A stretch of 64,000 nt of DNA from Raineyella fluvialis (GTDB taxonomy: Bacteria; Actinomycetota; Actinomycetes; Propionibacteriales; Propionibacteriaceae): positions 1,116,001 through 1,180,000 of the forward strand of contig NZ_CP045725.1 of NCBI RefSeq assembly GCF_009646095.1. The letters run 5' to 3'. Below, piece by piece: positions 12,359 through 21,918 of this stretch. The notes under the pieces were generated by a model. That model was given only the letters and a program-made list of their open reading frames with translations. It was not told the DNA's origin and searched no databases. Within the stretch, counting starts at the first letter, position 1. Every line of letters starts with the position of its first letter. A program made the translations under genes and the position numbers.

Positions 12359-13786
12359 ATGGCCACCACAACCACCTCCATGAACACCATCGGCAAGGTG
12401 CGACTCTCCCTGAAGGAGAAGATCGCCTACGGCATGGGTGACCTCGGCAACGGGTTCATGTTCGACCTCGGACAGGCCTATCTGCTGAAGTTCTACACCG
12501 ATGTCGCCGGACTGCCCGGCGCCGTCGCCGGCGGTGTCTTCCTCTTCACGAAGGTCTTCGACGCCTTCATGGACCCCCTCGCAGGGACCTTCATCGACAC
12601 CCGCAGGAGGATCGGCAAGCACGGCCGCTTCCGCCCGATCATGCTCAAGTCGTCCATCGCGCTGGCGATCCTGACGATCTTCACCTTCTTCACCCCCGGC
12701 GCCCACGCCAGCACGAACCTCATCTACGCGTACGTCTCCTACATGGCGTGGGGCGTGCTGTACTCCTTCACCAACGTGCCGTACGGCTCCCTCGCCTCGG
12801 TGATGACCCAGGACAGCGAGCAGCGCGCCCAGCTGGCCTCCTTCCGCCAGGCCGGATCGGTCAGCGCCCTGCTGATCACCGGCGTCGCGTTCATGCCGAT
12901 CGTGCTCGCCTTCGGTGACAACCAGCGGCTCGGGTTCGCAGTCGCCGCGGGGCTGATGGCCCTGGTCGGCGTCCTCTGCTTCAGCGTCACCGCCGGCTTC
13001 ACCCGGGAGCGGGTGCCCGTCGCCCGGACGTACGAGAAGCTCACCGCCAAGGAATTCTTCCGCACGATCGGTCAGAACCGGCCGCTGCTGGTCCTCATCC
13101 TGATGACCGTCTTCTCGATCTCCGCGTACAACCTCACCACCGCGATGATCGTCTACTACACCCAGTACTACCTGGGCGACGTCCGCCTGCTGCCGTACGT
13201 CAACTTCATCAGCATCGGCGCCTCGATCATCGGCATCCTCTCGATGCCGTGGCTCACCCAGGTGATCGGCAAGAAGCGCACTGCAATCCTCGGCTTCGGG
13301 ATCGCCGCGGTCGCCGACGCGCTGAACCTGCTGCTACCCACCCACCTGGTCTCCTTCACCGTCCTGCTGAGCCTCGCCTTCATCGGCGTCGCGCTGCCGA
13401 ACGGCATCACCTGGGCGCTGGTCTCCGACGCCATCGACTACGGCCACTGGCGCACCGGCTCCCGCCGCGAGGGCATCACCTACTCCGCCTTCAACTTCTC
13501 CCGCAAGATCGCCCAGTCGATCGCCGGCGGCCTGGCGGGCTTCGGCCTGACCCAGATCGGCTACCACCCGCACGTCGCGCAGACCGCCCAGACACTGGCG
13601 GGCATCCGCTTCCTCCAGGTCGGCTACCCGGCCATCGCCCTCGCCCTGGCCGGCGTGATCCTCGGCTTCCTCTACCCGCTGTCCGACAAGCGCCACGCCG
13701 AGATCGCCGCGGAGATCCACTCCCGCGAGGCCGGCAAGGAGTTCATCGAGGGCACCGACACCCCCACCACCCCGATCGAGGAATGA
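12359..13786 (+). CDS. GPH-family (glycoside-pentoside-hexuronide) symporter
   Basis: Twelve-segment cation:sugar symporter, 475 residues. The N-terminus LSLKEKIAYGMGDLGNGF and the following DAFMDPLAGTFIDTR loop are characteristic of the GPH family (MelB, GusB, XynB relatives). The conserved loop TNVPYGSLASVMT and the late loop DAIDYGHWRTGSRREG are also present. It begins 17 bases after uxaC with AAGGAG as ribosome site. Position within a hexuronate operon makes galacturonate, glucuronate or a uronide the likely substrate; sequence alone does not decide. Confidence 0.92.
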   Translation: MATTTTSMNTIGKVRLSLKEKIAYGMGDLGNGFMFDLGQAYLLKFYTDVAGLPGAVAGGVFLFTKVFDAFMDPLAGTFIDTRRRIGKHGRFRPIMLKSSIALAILTIFTFFTPGAHASTNLIYAYVSYMAWGVLYSFTNVPYGSLASVMTQDSEQRAQLASFRQAGSVSALLITGVAFMPIVLAFGDNQRLGFAVAAGLMALVGVLCFSVTAGFTRERVPVARTYEKLTAKEFFRTIGQNRPLLVLILMTVFSISAYNLTTAMIVYYTQYYLGDVRLLPYVNFISIGASIIGILSMPWLTQVIGKKRTAILGFGIAAVADALNLLLPTHLVSFTVLLSLAFIGVALPNGITWALVSDAIDYGHWRTGSRREGITYSAFNFSRKIAQSIAGGLAGFGLTQIGYHPHVAQTAQTLAGIRFLQVGYPAIALALAGVILGFLYPLSDKRHAEIAAEIHSREAGKEFIEGTDTPTTPIEE

Positions 13787-13787
13787 C

Positions 13788-14410
13788 ATGCTGACCGACA
13801 TCACCGCTCACCGGATCGTCCCGGTCGTCGTCCTGCACGACGCCGCCCGGGCCCACCACCTCGGCCAGGCCCTGGTCGACGGCGGTCTGCCCGTCGCCGA
13901 GGTGACCTTCCGCACGGACGCCGCCCTCGCCTCCCTCGAGGCGATGGCCGCCCGCGGCGACCTGGTCGTCGGTGCCGGGACGGTCGTCGAGCCGGGACAG
14001 GTCGACCGCGCGGCGGCGGCCGGCGCGACCTTCATCGTCAGCCCCGGGCTGTCCGTCCCCGTCGTCGAGCGGGCCCTCGAGCTCGGCCTCGACGTCCTGC
14101 CCGGCACCGCCACGCCGAGCGAGATCACCGCGGCCCTCGCCCTGGGGCTGACCACGGTGAAGTTCTTCCCCGCCTCGGTCTACGGGGGCACCGAGCGATC
14201 AAGGCCCTGTCCGCCCCGTTCCCCCAGGTGTCCTTCATCCCGACCGGCGGTGTCGGACCGGACAACCTGGCCGACTACCTCGCCCTGCCCTGCATCCCCG
14301 CGGTGGGCGGCTCCTGGATGGTGCCGGCGGCGGCGATCGCCGAGGGCCAGTTCGAGACCATCACCCGACTCACCCGCACCGCGGTCGACGCCGCCTGTGT
14401 GACCGTCTGA
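13788..14410 (+). CDS. eda: KDPG aldolase (frameshifted as read)
   Basis: 2-dehydro-3-deoxy-phosphogluconate aldolase, class I, 207 residues after repair. It splits KDPG into pyruvate and glyceraldehyde-3-phosphate, the last step of hexuronate breakdown. Visible motifs are the Glu region PVAEVTFRTDAA, VGAGTV, the Schiff-base Lys in TTVKFFPASVYGG, and the phosphate site FIPTGGVGPDN. One base is missing in the G5 run 14184-14188: with six G the frame reads YGGHRAIKAL, as in homologues. It starts one base after the symporter stop, so translation is probably coupled. Confidence 0.92.
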
Positions 14411-14420
14411 GGAGACCTCC

Positions 14421-15545
14421 ATGATCGACCAGTTGACGCCGTCCGATCGGCTGACCATCCGTCCGGCCGCCGAGTGCCGCTACGACGCCGTGTCCCTGGG
14501 GGAGGTGATGCTCCGGCTGGATCCCGGCGACGGGCGGATCCGGACCACCCGTTCCTTCCGCGCCTGGGAGGGCGGCGGTGAGTACAACGTCGTCCGGGGC
14601 CTGCGCAAGGTCTTCGGCCTGCGCACCGGCGCGATCACCGCCCTGGTGGACAACGAGATCGGCCACCTGGTCGAGGACCTGATGATGGCGGGCGGTGTCG
14701 ACACCTCGCTCATCCACTGGGTGGAGGGTGACGGAGTGGGCCGTACGGTCCGCAACGGCCTCAACTTCACCGAACGCGGCTTCGGCGTCCGCGGTGCCGT
14801 CGGGATCTCCGACCGCGGCAACACCGCGATCGCCCAACTGCGGGCCGAGGACGTCGACTGGGACCACCTGTTCGGCGACCTCGGCGTGCGATGGCTGCAC
14901 ACCGGCGGCATCTACGCGGCCCTCTCCGAAACCGCCGCCCGGACGGCGAAGGCCGCGCTGGAGGCCGCGCACCGCCACGGCACGGTCGTGTCGTACGACC
15001 TCAACTACCGCCCCAGCCTGTGGAAGGCGATCGGCGGGCAGGCCCGCGCCCAGGAGGTCAACCGGGAACTGGCCCGCCACGTCGACGTGATGATCGGCAA
15101 CGAGGAGGACTTCACGGCCTCCCTCGGCTTCGAGGTCGAGGGCGCGTCGGCGGGGCTGACCGACCTGCAGGTCGATCACTTCGCGGCGATGATCGACCGG
15201 GTGGCCGCCGAGTACCCCAACTTCGGCGTCATCGCGACGACCCTGCGCGGCGTACGCACGGCCACCGTGAACGACTGGAGCGCCATCGCCTGGAGCCGCG
15301 GGACCGGTCTGGTCCAGGCCACCCAGCGCGAGGGGCTCGAGATCTTCGACCGGGTCGGCGGCGGGGACTCCTTCGCCTCCGGGCTGGTCTACGGCCTGCT
15401 CAACGGGGAGGGTCTCGCCACGGCCGTCGAGTACGGCGCCGCCCACGGCGCGCTGGCGATGACCACCCCCGGCGACACGTCCATGGCGAGCCGCCGTGAG
15501 GTGCTCAAACTCGCCGGCGGTGGCGGCGCCCGGGTCGACCGGTGA
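14421..15545 (+). CDS. kdgK: 2-keto-3-deoxygluconate kinase, PfkB family
   Basis: Ribokinase-fold sugar kinase of 374 residues that phosphorylates KDG to KDPG. The first PfkB-type glycine region (FRAWEGGGEYNVVRGL) and the second signature with the catalytic base (DRVGGGDSFASGLVYG, near residue 315) are clear. YDLNYRPSLW is typical of KDG kinases. GGAGA precedes the ATG by 6 bases. It lies 10 bases downstream of the aldolase, completing the lower branch of the hexuronate pathway. Confidence 0.93.
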   Translation: MIDQLTPSDRLTIRPAAECRYDAVSLGEVMLRLDPGDGRIRTTRSFRAWEGGGEYNVVRGLRKVFGLRTGAITALVDNEIGHLVEDLMMAGGVDTSLIHWVEGDGVGRTVRNGLNFTERGFGVRGAVGISDRGNTAIAQLRAEDVDWDHLFGDLGVRWLHTGGIYAALSETAARTAKAALEAAHRHGTVVSYDLNYRPSLWKAIGGQARAQEVNRELARHVDVMIGNEEDFTASLGFEVEGASAGLTDLQVDHFAAMIDRVAAEYPNFGVIATTLRGVRTATVNDWSAIAWSRGTGLVQATQREGLEIFDRVGGGDSFASGLVYGLLNGEGLATAVEYGAAHGALAMTTPGDTSMASRREVLKLAGGGGARVDR

Positions 15546-15556
15546 GGGGCCGGACG

Positions 15557-17141
15557 ATGACCAGCCTGCCGACCAGCCACGCGCTGCACCTGCTCGATCA
15601 CACCGACACCGTGGCCGTGGCCGTGCGCGACCTGGCCGCCGGCGAGACCATCGAGACCACCCCGGGGCACACCCTCACCGTGCTCGACGATGTGCCCCGG
15701 GGCCACAAGGTCGCCCTCGCCGACGTGGCGGTGGGCCGGCAGGTCCGCAAGTACGCCCACGTGATCGGCCGGGCGACACAGGACATCCGAGCCGGAGAGC
15801 ATGTCCACTCGCACAACCTGGCTTTCTCCGACCATGTCCTCGACGAGAGCGCCGACAGCGCGGTGGGGGCGACGCGAGCGCGATCGAGCACGCCCACGGC
15901 GTCGCCGAGGGGGCGATGAGACTGCCGAGGCGGCGCACGTTCCGCGGGATCCGGCGCAGTGACGGCTCGGTGGCCACCCGCAACCACATCGCGATCGTCA
16001 GTTCGGTGAACTGTTCGGCGACGGTGTGCAAGGCGATCGCCACCCGCGCGGAAGCCTCCGGATTGCTGGAGGAGTACCCCACCATCGACGGTGTCGTCGC
16101 GGTCACCCACGACCAGGGCTGTGGACATGTCGGCCAGGGTGAGGGACTGGCGATGCTGCGCCGCACCCTCGCCGGGTACGCCACGCACCCGAACGTGGGT
16201 GGCGTGGTGCTGATCGGCCTCGGCTGCGAGATGAACCAGCTGGAGGGGCTGCTGGACGGCCTCCCGCTGCGCCCCGCGGTCCCGTTGGTCTCCTTCACGA
16301 TCCAGGACGAGGGCGGCACCAAGGCCGCCGTCGCCCGGGGACTGGCGGCGATCCGGGAGATGGCGCCCCAGGTGGCCGACGTCTCACGCGAGGACGTCCC
16401 GGTCGGTGAGCTCGTCGTCGGCCTCAACTGCGGTGGCTCCGACGCCTGGTCCGCGGTCACGGCCAACCCGGCCCTCGGCCATGCCTCGGACCTCATCGTC
16501 GCCCAGGGGGCCGTACGGTGCTGGCCGAGACCCCCGAGGTGTACGGAGCGGAGGACCTGCTGATCCGCCGGGCGGAGCGACCGGAGGTGGCGCAGGAACT
16601 GCTGGACATCATCGGCTGGTGGGAGTCGTACACCGCGGCCGACGGCGGCGGGACGATGGACAACAACCCCTCCCCCGGCAACAAGGCCGGCGGCATCACC
16701 ACCATCCTGGAGAAGTCGCTGGGCTCCGTGGCCAAGAGCGGGCATTCCCCGCTGCGCGCCGTCCAGCGCTACGCCGAGCCGATCACCACCCGGGGCTTCA
16801 CTTTCATGGACACCCCTGGCTATGACCCGGTGTCGGTGACCGGGTTGATCGCCGGCGGCTGCACCCTGGTCTGCTTCACCACCGGTCGCGGCTCAGCGAT
16901 CGGGACCCGACCCGCTCCCACGCTCAAGCTCGCCACCAACTCCGACCTCTACCGGCGGATGAGCGACGACATGGACCTGGACTGCGGCGTCGTCCTCGAG
17001 CAGGGCGTCTCCGTCGAGGAGATGGGGCTGCGGATCTACGACGCGATCCTCGACGCCGCGTCGGGCCGGCCGACCAGGAGCGAGGAACTCGGCTACGGGG
17101 AGAACGAATTCGTCCCGTGGCATGTCGGTGCGGTGACCTGA
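15557..17141 (+). CDS. uxaA: Altronate dehydratase (two frameshifts as read)
   Basis: Iron-dependent dehydratase converting D-altronate to KDG, 528 residues after repair. An N-terminal SAF domain (residues 1-95, ending VHSHNLAF) is followed by the large UxaA/GarD domain with VTHDQGCGHVG, IGLGCEMNQ, LNCGGSDAWSAVTANPALG, NNPSPGNKAGG and FTTGRGSAIGT. One base is missing in each of the G5 runs 15865-15869 and 16506-16510; six G in each joins the three frame segments through VGGDASAIEHAHG and AQGGRTVLAETPEV. It is the last gene of the operon, starting 11 bases after kdgK. Altronate rather than mannonate chemistry implies galacturonate as a principal substrate. Confidence 0.92.
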
Positions 17142-17187
17142 CGCCGCCACGACTCGGACCGTCGGCATCCTGACGATCCATCAGCGT

Positions 17188-17223
17188 ACGGAGGAGGCCC
17201 GCCCACACGGCGGCTTCCTCCGT
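17188..17223 (+). terminator. Rho-independent-type hairpin after the hexuronate operon
   Basis: ACGGAGGAGGCC (17188-17199) pairs with GGCTTCCTCCGT (17212-17223), a 12-bp stem with one G-T pair and a 12-base loop, 46 bases after the uxaA stop. The following bases are only moderately T-rich, as common in high-GC genomes. Confidence 0.65.
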
Positions 17224-17296
17224 TCGTCGTTCTCCGGGGGCGACCTCGGGGGACGACACCCGTCTCCCCCGATCAGCTGCCCCTGGCAAGCCCGGC

Positions 17297-17313
17297 ATAC
17301 CCCCCACGGGTAT
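17297..17313 (+). promoter_or_regulatory. CsoR-like copper operator 1, overlapping a -10 box
   Basis: ATACCCCCCACGGGTAT has the C-tract/G-tract architecture of CsoR copper-repressor operators. TATAGT (17313-17318) overlaps its end and could be the -10 of the copZ-copA promoter. No csoR gene is in the window. Confidence 0.55.
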
Positions 17314-17333
17314 ATAGTCATTGCTGTCGACGG

Positions 17334-17350
17334 ATACCCCTGCGGGGTAC
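17334..17350 (+). promoter_or_regulatory. CsoR-like copper operator 2
   Basis: TACCCC-TGC-GGGGTA (17335-17349) is a perfect inverted repeat of the same type as the site 37 bases upstream. Both lie ahead of copZ. Confidence 0.6.
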
Positions 17351-17359
17351 TCCGCCAGG

Positions 17360-17377
17360 GTACTACCGCCGTAGTAC
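17360..17377 (+). promoter_or_regulatory. Third palindrome in the copZ leader
   Basis: GTACTAC-CGCC-GTAGTAC is a perfect 7-bp inverted repeat with a 4-base loop, 41 bases upstream of copZ. It is unlike the two C/G-tract sites and could be a second operator or an RNA hairpin in the leader. Confidence 0.45.
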
Positions 17378-17418
17378 TTCAGCACTCGTCGGGCGTACGC
17401 CCAGGAAAGGACATCGCG

Positions 17419-17634
17419 ATGTCGACCACGACCGAGTACCAGGTCTCCGGCATGACCTGCCACCACTGCGAGATGTCGGTGAGCGAGGAGGTCGGCGAGA
17501 TCCCCGGCGTCGAGTCCGTCGAGGTCAGCCACAGCACCGGCCGCCTGGTCATCACCAGCGCTGCCCCGATCGATCCGGCCGCCGTCACCGCCGCCGTCGA
17601 GGAGGCCGGCTACCAGGTCGTCGACGCCGCCTGA
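17419..17634 (+). CDS. copZ: Copper chaperone, CopZ-like heavy-metal-associated protein
   Basis: Small cytosolic Cu(I) carrier of 71 residues with one ferredoxin-like HMA domain. The metal site is GMTCHHCEMSV (Cys14 and Cys17), and the C-terminal AVEEAGYQVV is the standard family end. It delivers copper to the adjacent P-type ATPase. Ribosome site GAAAGGA precedes the ATG. It is first in a copZ-copA unit under palindromic CsoR-like sites, so induction by copper is likely. Confidence 0.93.
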   Translation: MSTTTEYQVSGMTCHHCEMSVSEEVGEIPGVESVEVSHSTGRLVITSAAPIDPAAVTAAVEEAGYQVVDAA

Positions 17635-17715
17635 ACCTCGACCACCCCGTGGGGCCGGCCCGCCACACGGCCCCTCGGTCCCCCTACGTCCACCCTCGGC
17701 AGGAAGAAGCCCACC

Positions 17716-20004
17716 GTGTCCACGACCCAGGTCGACCGGAGCGCCATCCTCGCGGCTCCCGGCCACGTCACCGATATCGAGCTCGAGATCGGTGGCATGA
17801 CGTGTGCCTCCTGCGCCAACCGGATCGAACGCAAGCTCAACAAGCTCGAGGGCATCACCGCCTCGGTGAACTACGCCACCGAGAAGGCCCACGTGACCAT
17901 CCCCGAGGGGTACGACCCCGGGCTGCTCCTTGAGACGGTGGCCGAGGCCGGCTACACGGCCGCCCTGCCGAAGGTCGAGCCGACCACCGCCGACCGCGAC
18001 GATGACACCCCCGACCGCCAGGAGCTCGAGCTGCGGACCCTGCGCGGCCGCCTCATCGGCGCCGCGCTCCTGTCCGTGCCGGTGATCCTGCTGGCGATGG
18101 TGCCGGCCCTCCAGTTCGACAACTGGCAGTGGCTGTCGCTCACCCTCGCCTCCCCGGTGATCGTGTGGGCCGCGTGGCCGTTCCACCGCGCCGCCTGGAC
18201 CAACCTGCGCCACGGTGCGGCGACGATGGACACGCTCGTCTCGATGGGAACCGGCGCGGCCTACCTCTGGTCGCTCTACGCCCTGTTCTTCGGCACCGCC
18301 GGGATGACCGGGATGAAGCATCCGTTCGAACTGACCGTCGGGCCGAGCGACGGAGCGGCGAACATCTACCTCGAGGTCGCCTCGGGCGTGGTGATGTTCA
18401 TCCTGCTGGGCCGCTACTTCGAGAAGCGCTCGAAGCGCCGGGCCGGCGCCGCGCTGCGTGCCCTGCTCGACCTCGGCGCCAAGGACGTCGCGGTGCTGCG
18501 CGGCGGCACCGAGGTCCGGATCCCGGTCGACGAGTTGCGCGTCGGCGACGAGTTCGTCGTACGCCCCGGTGAGAAGATCGCCACCGACGGTGTTGTCGTG
18601 ACCGGCACCTCCGCCGTCGACGCGTCGATGCTGACCGGCGAGTCGGTGCCCGTCGAGGTCGGCCCCGAGGATGCCGTCACCGGCGCCACGGTCAATGCCG
18701 GCGGCCGGCTCGTCGTCCGCGCCACCCGGATCGGCGCCGACACCCGGCTGGCGCAGATCGCGAAGCTGGTGGAGGACGCCCAGTCGGGCAAGGCGGAGAT
18801 CCAGCGGCTGGCCGACAGGGTGTCCGGCATCTTCGTCCCCATCGTCATCGTGGTCGCCCTCGCCACCCTGGGCACCTGGATCGCCCTCGAGTACCCGATG
18901 ACCGAGGCGTTCACGGCCGCCGTGGCGGTGCTGATCGTCGCCTGCCCGTGTGCCCTCGGCCTGGCCACCCCGACCGGCCTGCTCGTCGGCACCGGTCGCG
19001 GCGCCCAGCTCGGCATCCTGATCAAGGGCCCCGAGGTGCTCGAGTCGACCCGCAAGGTCGACACCATCGTGCTGGACAAGACCGGCACGGTGACCACGGG
19101 CACGATGACCCTGATGGACACGTACGCCGCCGACGGCACTTCGCTCGAGGAGGTGCTGCGTCTGGGTGGCGCGGTCGAGGAAGCCTCCGAGCACCCGATC
19201 GCCCGCGCGATCGCCGCCGGGGCCCAGGAGCGCGTCGGTGTCCTGCCGGCCGTGGCCGACTTCGCCAACCTCGAGGGCCGCGGGGTCCGGGGCTGCGTCA
19301 ACGGCCACGACGTGCTCGTGGGTCGGGCGACGCTCCTGGCGGACCACGGGATCACACTCTCAGACGACCTGGCTGCGGCCCGGTCTGAGGCCGAGTCGGG
19401 CGGCCGGACGGCCGTGCTCGTCGCCTGGGACGGGGAGGCGCGTGGCGTCATCACCGTTGCCGACGCCGTCAAGCCGACCAGTGCGGAGGCCATCGCCCGT
19501 TTCCGCCGGCTCGGACTGACGCCGGTGCTGCTCACCGGCGACAACCGGACGGTCGCGGAACGTGTCGCCGCCGAGGTGGGCATCGACCGGGTGATCGCCG
19601 AGGTGCTGCCGCAGGACAAGGTCCGGGTCGTCACCGAACTCCAGGCCGAGGGTCGGGTGGTGGCGATGGTCGGGGACGGCGTGAACGACGCGGCTGCCCT
19701 CGCCCGGGCCGATCTGGGGCTCGCGATGGGCACCGGGACCGACGTGGCGATCGAGGCGGCCGACCTGACCCTGGTGCGCGGAGACCTGCGGGTGGCGGCC
19801 GACGCCATCCGGTTGTCGCGCCGCACGCTGGGGACGATCAAGGGGAACCTGTTCTGGGCCTTCGCCTACAACGTGCTCGCCATCCCACTGGCGGCGACCG
19901 GCCTGCTCAACCCGATGATCGCCGGGGCGGCGATGGCCTTCTCCAGCGTCTTCGTGGTGAGCAACAGCCTGCGGCTCCGCGGCTTCCGGTCCGACCTCCG
20001 CTGA
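17716..20004 (+). CDS. copA: Copper-exporting P1B-type ATPase
   Basis: Cu(I) efflux pump, 762 residues. There is one N-terminal HMA domain (GGMTCASC, Cys30 and Cys33), then eight predicted membrane segments, the actuator TGES loop, the membrane metal site CPC (about residue 410), phosphorylation motif DKTGT (about 453), the SEHP motif (about 493) and the hinge GDGVNDA (about 653). The C-terminus has the YN and MxxSS copper-coordinating motifs (AYNVLA, AMAFSS). The GTG at 17716 has AGGAAG upstream. It lies 81 bases after copZ and ends at a bidirectional hairpin. Confidence 0.96.
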   Translation: MSTTQVDRSAILAAPGHVTDIELEIGGMTCASCANRIERKLNKLEGITASVNYATEKAHVTIPEGYDPGLLLETVAEAGYTAALPKVEPTTADRDDDTPDRQELELRTLRGRLIGAALLSVPVILLAMVPALQFDNWQWLSLTLASPVIVWAAWPFHRAAWTNLRHGAATMDTLVSMGTGAAYLWSLYALFFGTAGMTGMKHPFELTVGPSDGAANIYLEVASGVVMFILLGRYFEKRSKRRAGAALRALLDLGAKDVAVLRGGTEVRIPVDELRVGDEFVVRPGEKIATDGVVVTGTSAVDASMLTGESVPVEVGPEDAVTGATVNAGGRLVVRATRIGADTRLAQIAKLVEDAQSGKAEIQRLADRVSGIFVPIVIVVALATLGTWIALEYPMTEAFTAAVAVLIVACPCALGLATPTGLLVGTGRGAQLGILIKGPEVLESTRKVDTIVLDKTGTVTTGTMTLMDTYAADGTSLEEVLRLGGAVEEASEHPIARAIAAGAQERVGVLPAVADFANLEGRGVRGCVNGHDVLVGRATLLADHGITLSDDLAAARSEAESGGRTAVLVAWDGEARGVITVADAVKPTSAEAIARFRRLGLTPVLLTGDNRTVAERVAAEVGIDRVIAEVLPQDKVRVVTELQAEGRVVAMVGDGVNDAAALARADLGLAMGTGTDVAIEAADLTLVRGDLRVAADAIRLSRRTLGTIKGNLFWAFAYNVLAIPLAATGLLNPMIAGAAMAFSSVFVVSNSLRLRGFRSDLR

Positions 20005-20012
20005 GGACCGCA

Positions 20013-20046
20013 CCGGCAGAGGGGGGCTCAGGCGTCCCTCTGCCGG
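20013..20046. terminator. Bidirectional terminator between copA and the DUF808 gene
   Basis: CCGGCAGAGGG (20013-20023) and CCCTCTGCCGG (20036-20046) form a perfect 11-bp stem with a 12-base loop, immediately after copA and overlapping the last codons of the convergent gene. No T-tract on either side. Confidence 0.7.
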
Positions 20047-21035
20047 GGACCGTCCTCCTTGGGGGTCCGGGCCGGCCCCTCGGTCTGCGCCGACGTGCGG
20101 GCTTCCGCCGACTCGTGGGCGTCATGGCGGCGGAACGGCAGCAGGTGCGCGATGCTCGTCAGCACCCCACCGATCACCAGCGCCACCACGCCCGAGCCCA
20201 GGGTGTCGATCAGCCAGGCCAGGAAGCCGCCCACCCCGGGCACCTCGTGGGCAGGCGCGGCGAGGTGGTGCAGGAGGTCGGCCGGCGCATGCCAGCCCAA
20301 GGTGTTGGCGCCGGAGATCAGGATGTGCCCCCCGACCCACAGCATCGCGGCGATCCCCACCGTCGACAGCACCGACAGCACGGTCGGCATGGCGCGGACC
20401 AGCGCAGCACCGATCCGCTGGGTAGCGGGCCGCTCGCGCTCCTTCAGCGCCAGGCCCATATCGTCCATCTTCACGATCAGCGCGACCACGCCATACACGA
20501 GCACCGTCAGCACCACGCCGACGACCGCGAGGGTCAACATCTTGGGCACCAGCCCCATCCCGGCTCCCTGGCCGGCGTTGACCCCGGCCAGGGAGATCAC
20601 CATGATCTCCGCGGAGAGGATGAAGTCGGTGCGTACGGCACCGCGGATCAGGGCCTTCTCCGAATCCGCGCCCCGTTCGACCGCCGGGCCGGACGGTCCA
20701 TCCTCGCCGTGGCCGCCGCGAAAGGCCTCGAGAACCTTCTCGGCCCCCTCGAAGGAGAGGTAGAGACCACCGAGCATCAGCAGCGGTGTCAGGACGACGG
20801 GCAGGAAGCGGTCGAGGACGAGCAGGACGGCGATCAGGATCGCCTTGTTCAGCAGGGAACCCCGTCCGATCCGCCAGACGACCGGCAACTCACGGCTGGG
20901 GTGGATGCCGGCGACGTACTGCGGGGCCACGGCCGTGTCGTCGACCACCACCCCGACCGTCTTGGTGCTGGTCGCGCTGGCCGCCTTGGCGATCATCGCC
21001 ACGTCGTCCAGCAGGGCGGCGAGTCCTCCGGCCAT
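20028..21035 (-). CDS. DUF808 (YedI-like) membrane protein
   Basis: Integral membrane protein of 335 residues. The N-terminus MAGGLAALLDDVAMIAKAA is the hallmark of the DUF808 family; after it come DTAVAPQYV, several membrane segments (LLNKAILIAVLLVLDRFLPV and others) and a hydrophilic, charged C-terminus. Function of the family is not known. The ATG at 21035 has GGGAGG upstream. It is convergent with copA and shares its terminator. Nothing ties it to copper beyond position. Confidence 0.88.
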   Translation of the reverse strand: MAGGLAALLDDVAMIAKAASATSTKTVGVVVDDTAVAPQYVAGIHPSRELPVVWRIGRGSLLNKAILIAVLLVLDRFLPVVLTPLLMLGGLYLSFEGAEKVLEAFRGGHGEDGPSGPAVERGADSEKALIRGAVRTDFILSAEIMVISLAGVNAGQGAGMGLVPKMLTLAVVGVVLTVLVYGVVALIVKMDDMGLALKERERPATQRIGAALVRAMPTVLSVLSTVGIAAMLWVGGHILISGANTLGWHAPADLLHHLAAPAHEVPGVGGFLAWLIDTLGSGVVALVIGGVLTSIAHLLPFRRHDAHESAEARTSAQTEGPARTPKEDGPRQRDA

Positions 21036-21197
21036 GGGTTCCTCCCGGGAGTACGGTCCGTGGTGGGCGGGCGTACCGCTGGTGGCGGACGCGTGTGAGG
21101 GAAACCTAGCAGCCGGCTGTGACACTCCCGGTTCGCGCGTGCTCCCCGGCCCACTCTGTCAGTCTGGCCGAAAGGGCCCTCGAGAAGAGGAGACACC

Positions 21198-21845
21198 GTG
21201 GCAACGACCCGACCGTTCCACCGGCGTGTGCTGGTCAGGCTGGTGGTCGCCGCCGTCCTGGGCATCGTGACCGGCGTGATCGTCACCATGACCTGGCGGT
21301 CCGAGGCCTCCCCCGTTGCGGGGTGGATCGTGACCGCCCTGGTCTACTGCGGCTGGACCTGGGCCACCATCGCCCCGATGGACGCCGAGCAGACCCGCTC
21401 CCACTCCACGGCGGAGGACGCCGGTCGTGGGACCACCGACGTGATCCTGCTGATCGCCGCCCTCGCCAGCTTGGTCGGAGTCGCCGTACTGCTGGCCGCC
21501 GGCTCCCAGAAGGGGTCGTCCGCCATTGCCGAGACGGGACTGGGCGTGCTGTGCGTGATCTCCTCCTGGCTGCTCGTCCACACCTTGTTCACCATGCGCT
21601 ACGCGCGCCTGTACTACGAGAACGGCGGCGGCATCGGCTTCAACCAGGACGAGGACCCCGACTACCAGGACTTCGCGTACCTGACGTTCACGGTGGGGAT
21701 GACGTACCAGGTCAGTGACACCGACATCACCTCGAAGGCGATCCGGCACACCATCCTGCGTCATGGCCTGTTGAGCTACCTGCTCGGTGCGGTGGTGCTG
21801 GCGTCGACCGTGAACCTGGTCGCCTCCATCGCCTCGAACGCCTGA
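21198..21845 (+). CDS. DUF1345 membrane protein
   Basis: Membrane protein of 215 residues with about five hydrophobic segments. The conserved block DFAYLTFTVGMTYQVSDTDI places it in DUF1345, a family of unknown function. HTLFTMRYARLYY precedes it, as usual in the family. Start is GTG at 21198, with GAAGAGGAG upstream. It stands alone between divergent DUF808 and convergent DedA. The end of the gene, including the stop codon, is partly duplicated just downstream. Confidence 0.88.
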   Translation: MATTRPFHRRVLVRLVVAAVLGIVTGVIVTMTWRSEASPVAGWIVTALVYCGWTWATIAPMDAEQTRSHSTAEDAGRGTTDVILLIAALASLVGVAVLLAAGSQKGSSAIAETGLGVLCVISSWLLVHTLFTMRYARLYYENGGGIGFNQDEDPDYQDFAYLTFTVGMTYQVSDTDITSKAIRHTILRHGLLSYLLGAVVLASTVNLVASIASNA

Positions 21846-21874
21846 GCGACTCGCACGCCTCGAACACCTGAGCG
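21831..21874 (+). repeat. Direct repeat duplicating the stop-codon region of the DUF1345 gene
   Basis: GCCTCGAACGCCTGAGCG (21831-21848, containing the stop) recurs with one change at 21857-21874, offset 26 bp. Confidence 0.75.
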
Positions 21875-21918
21875 TCCGGGACCAGCGGCCGGGTGCCGCC
21901 GGGTGCGCCGGGCTGTTG

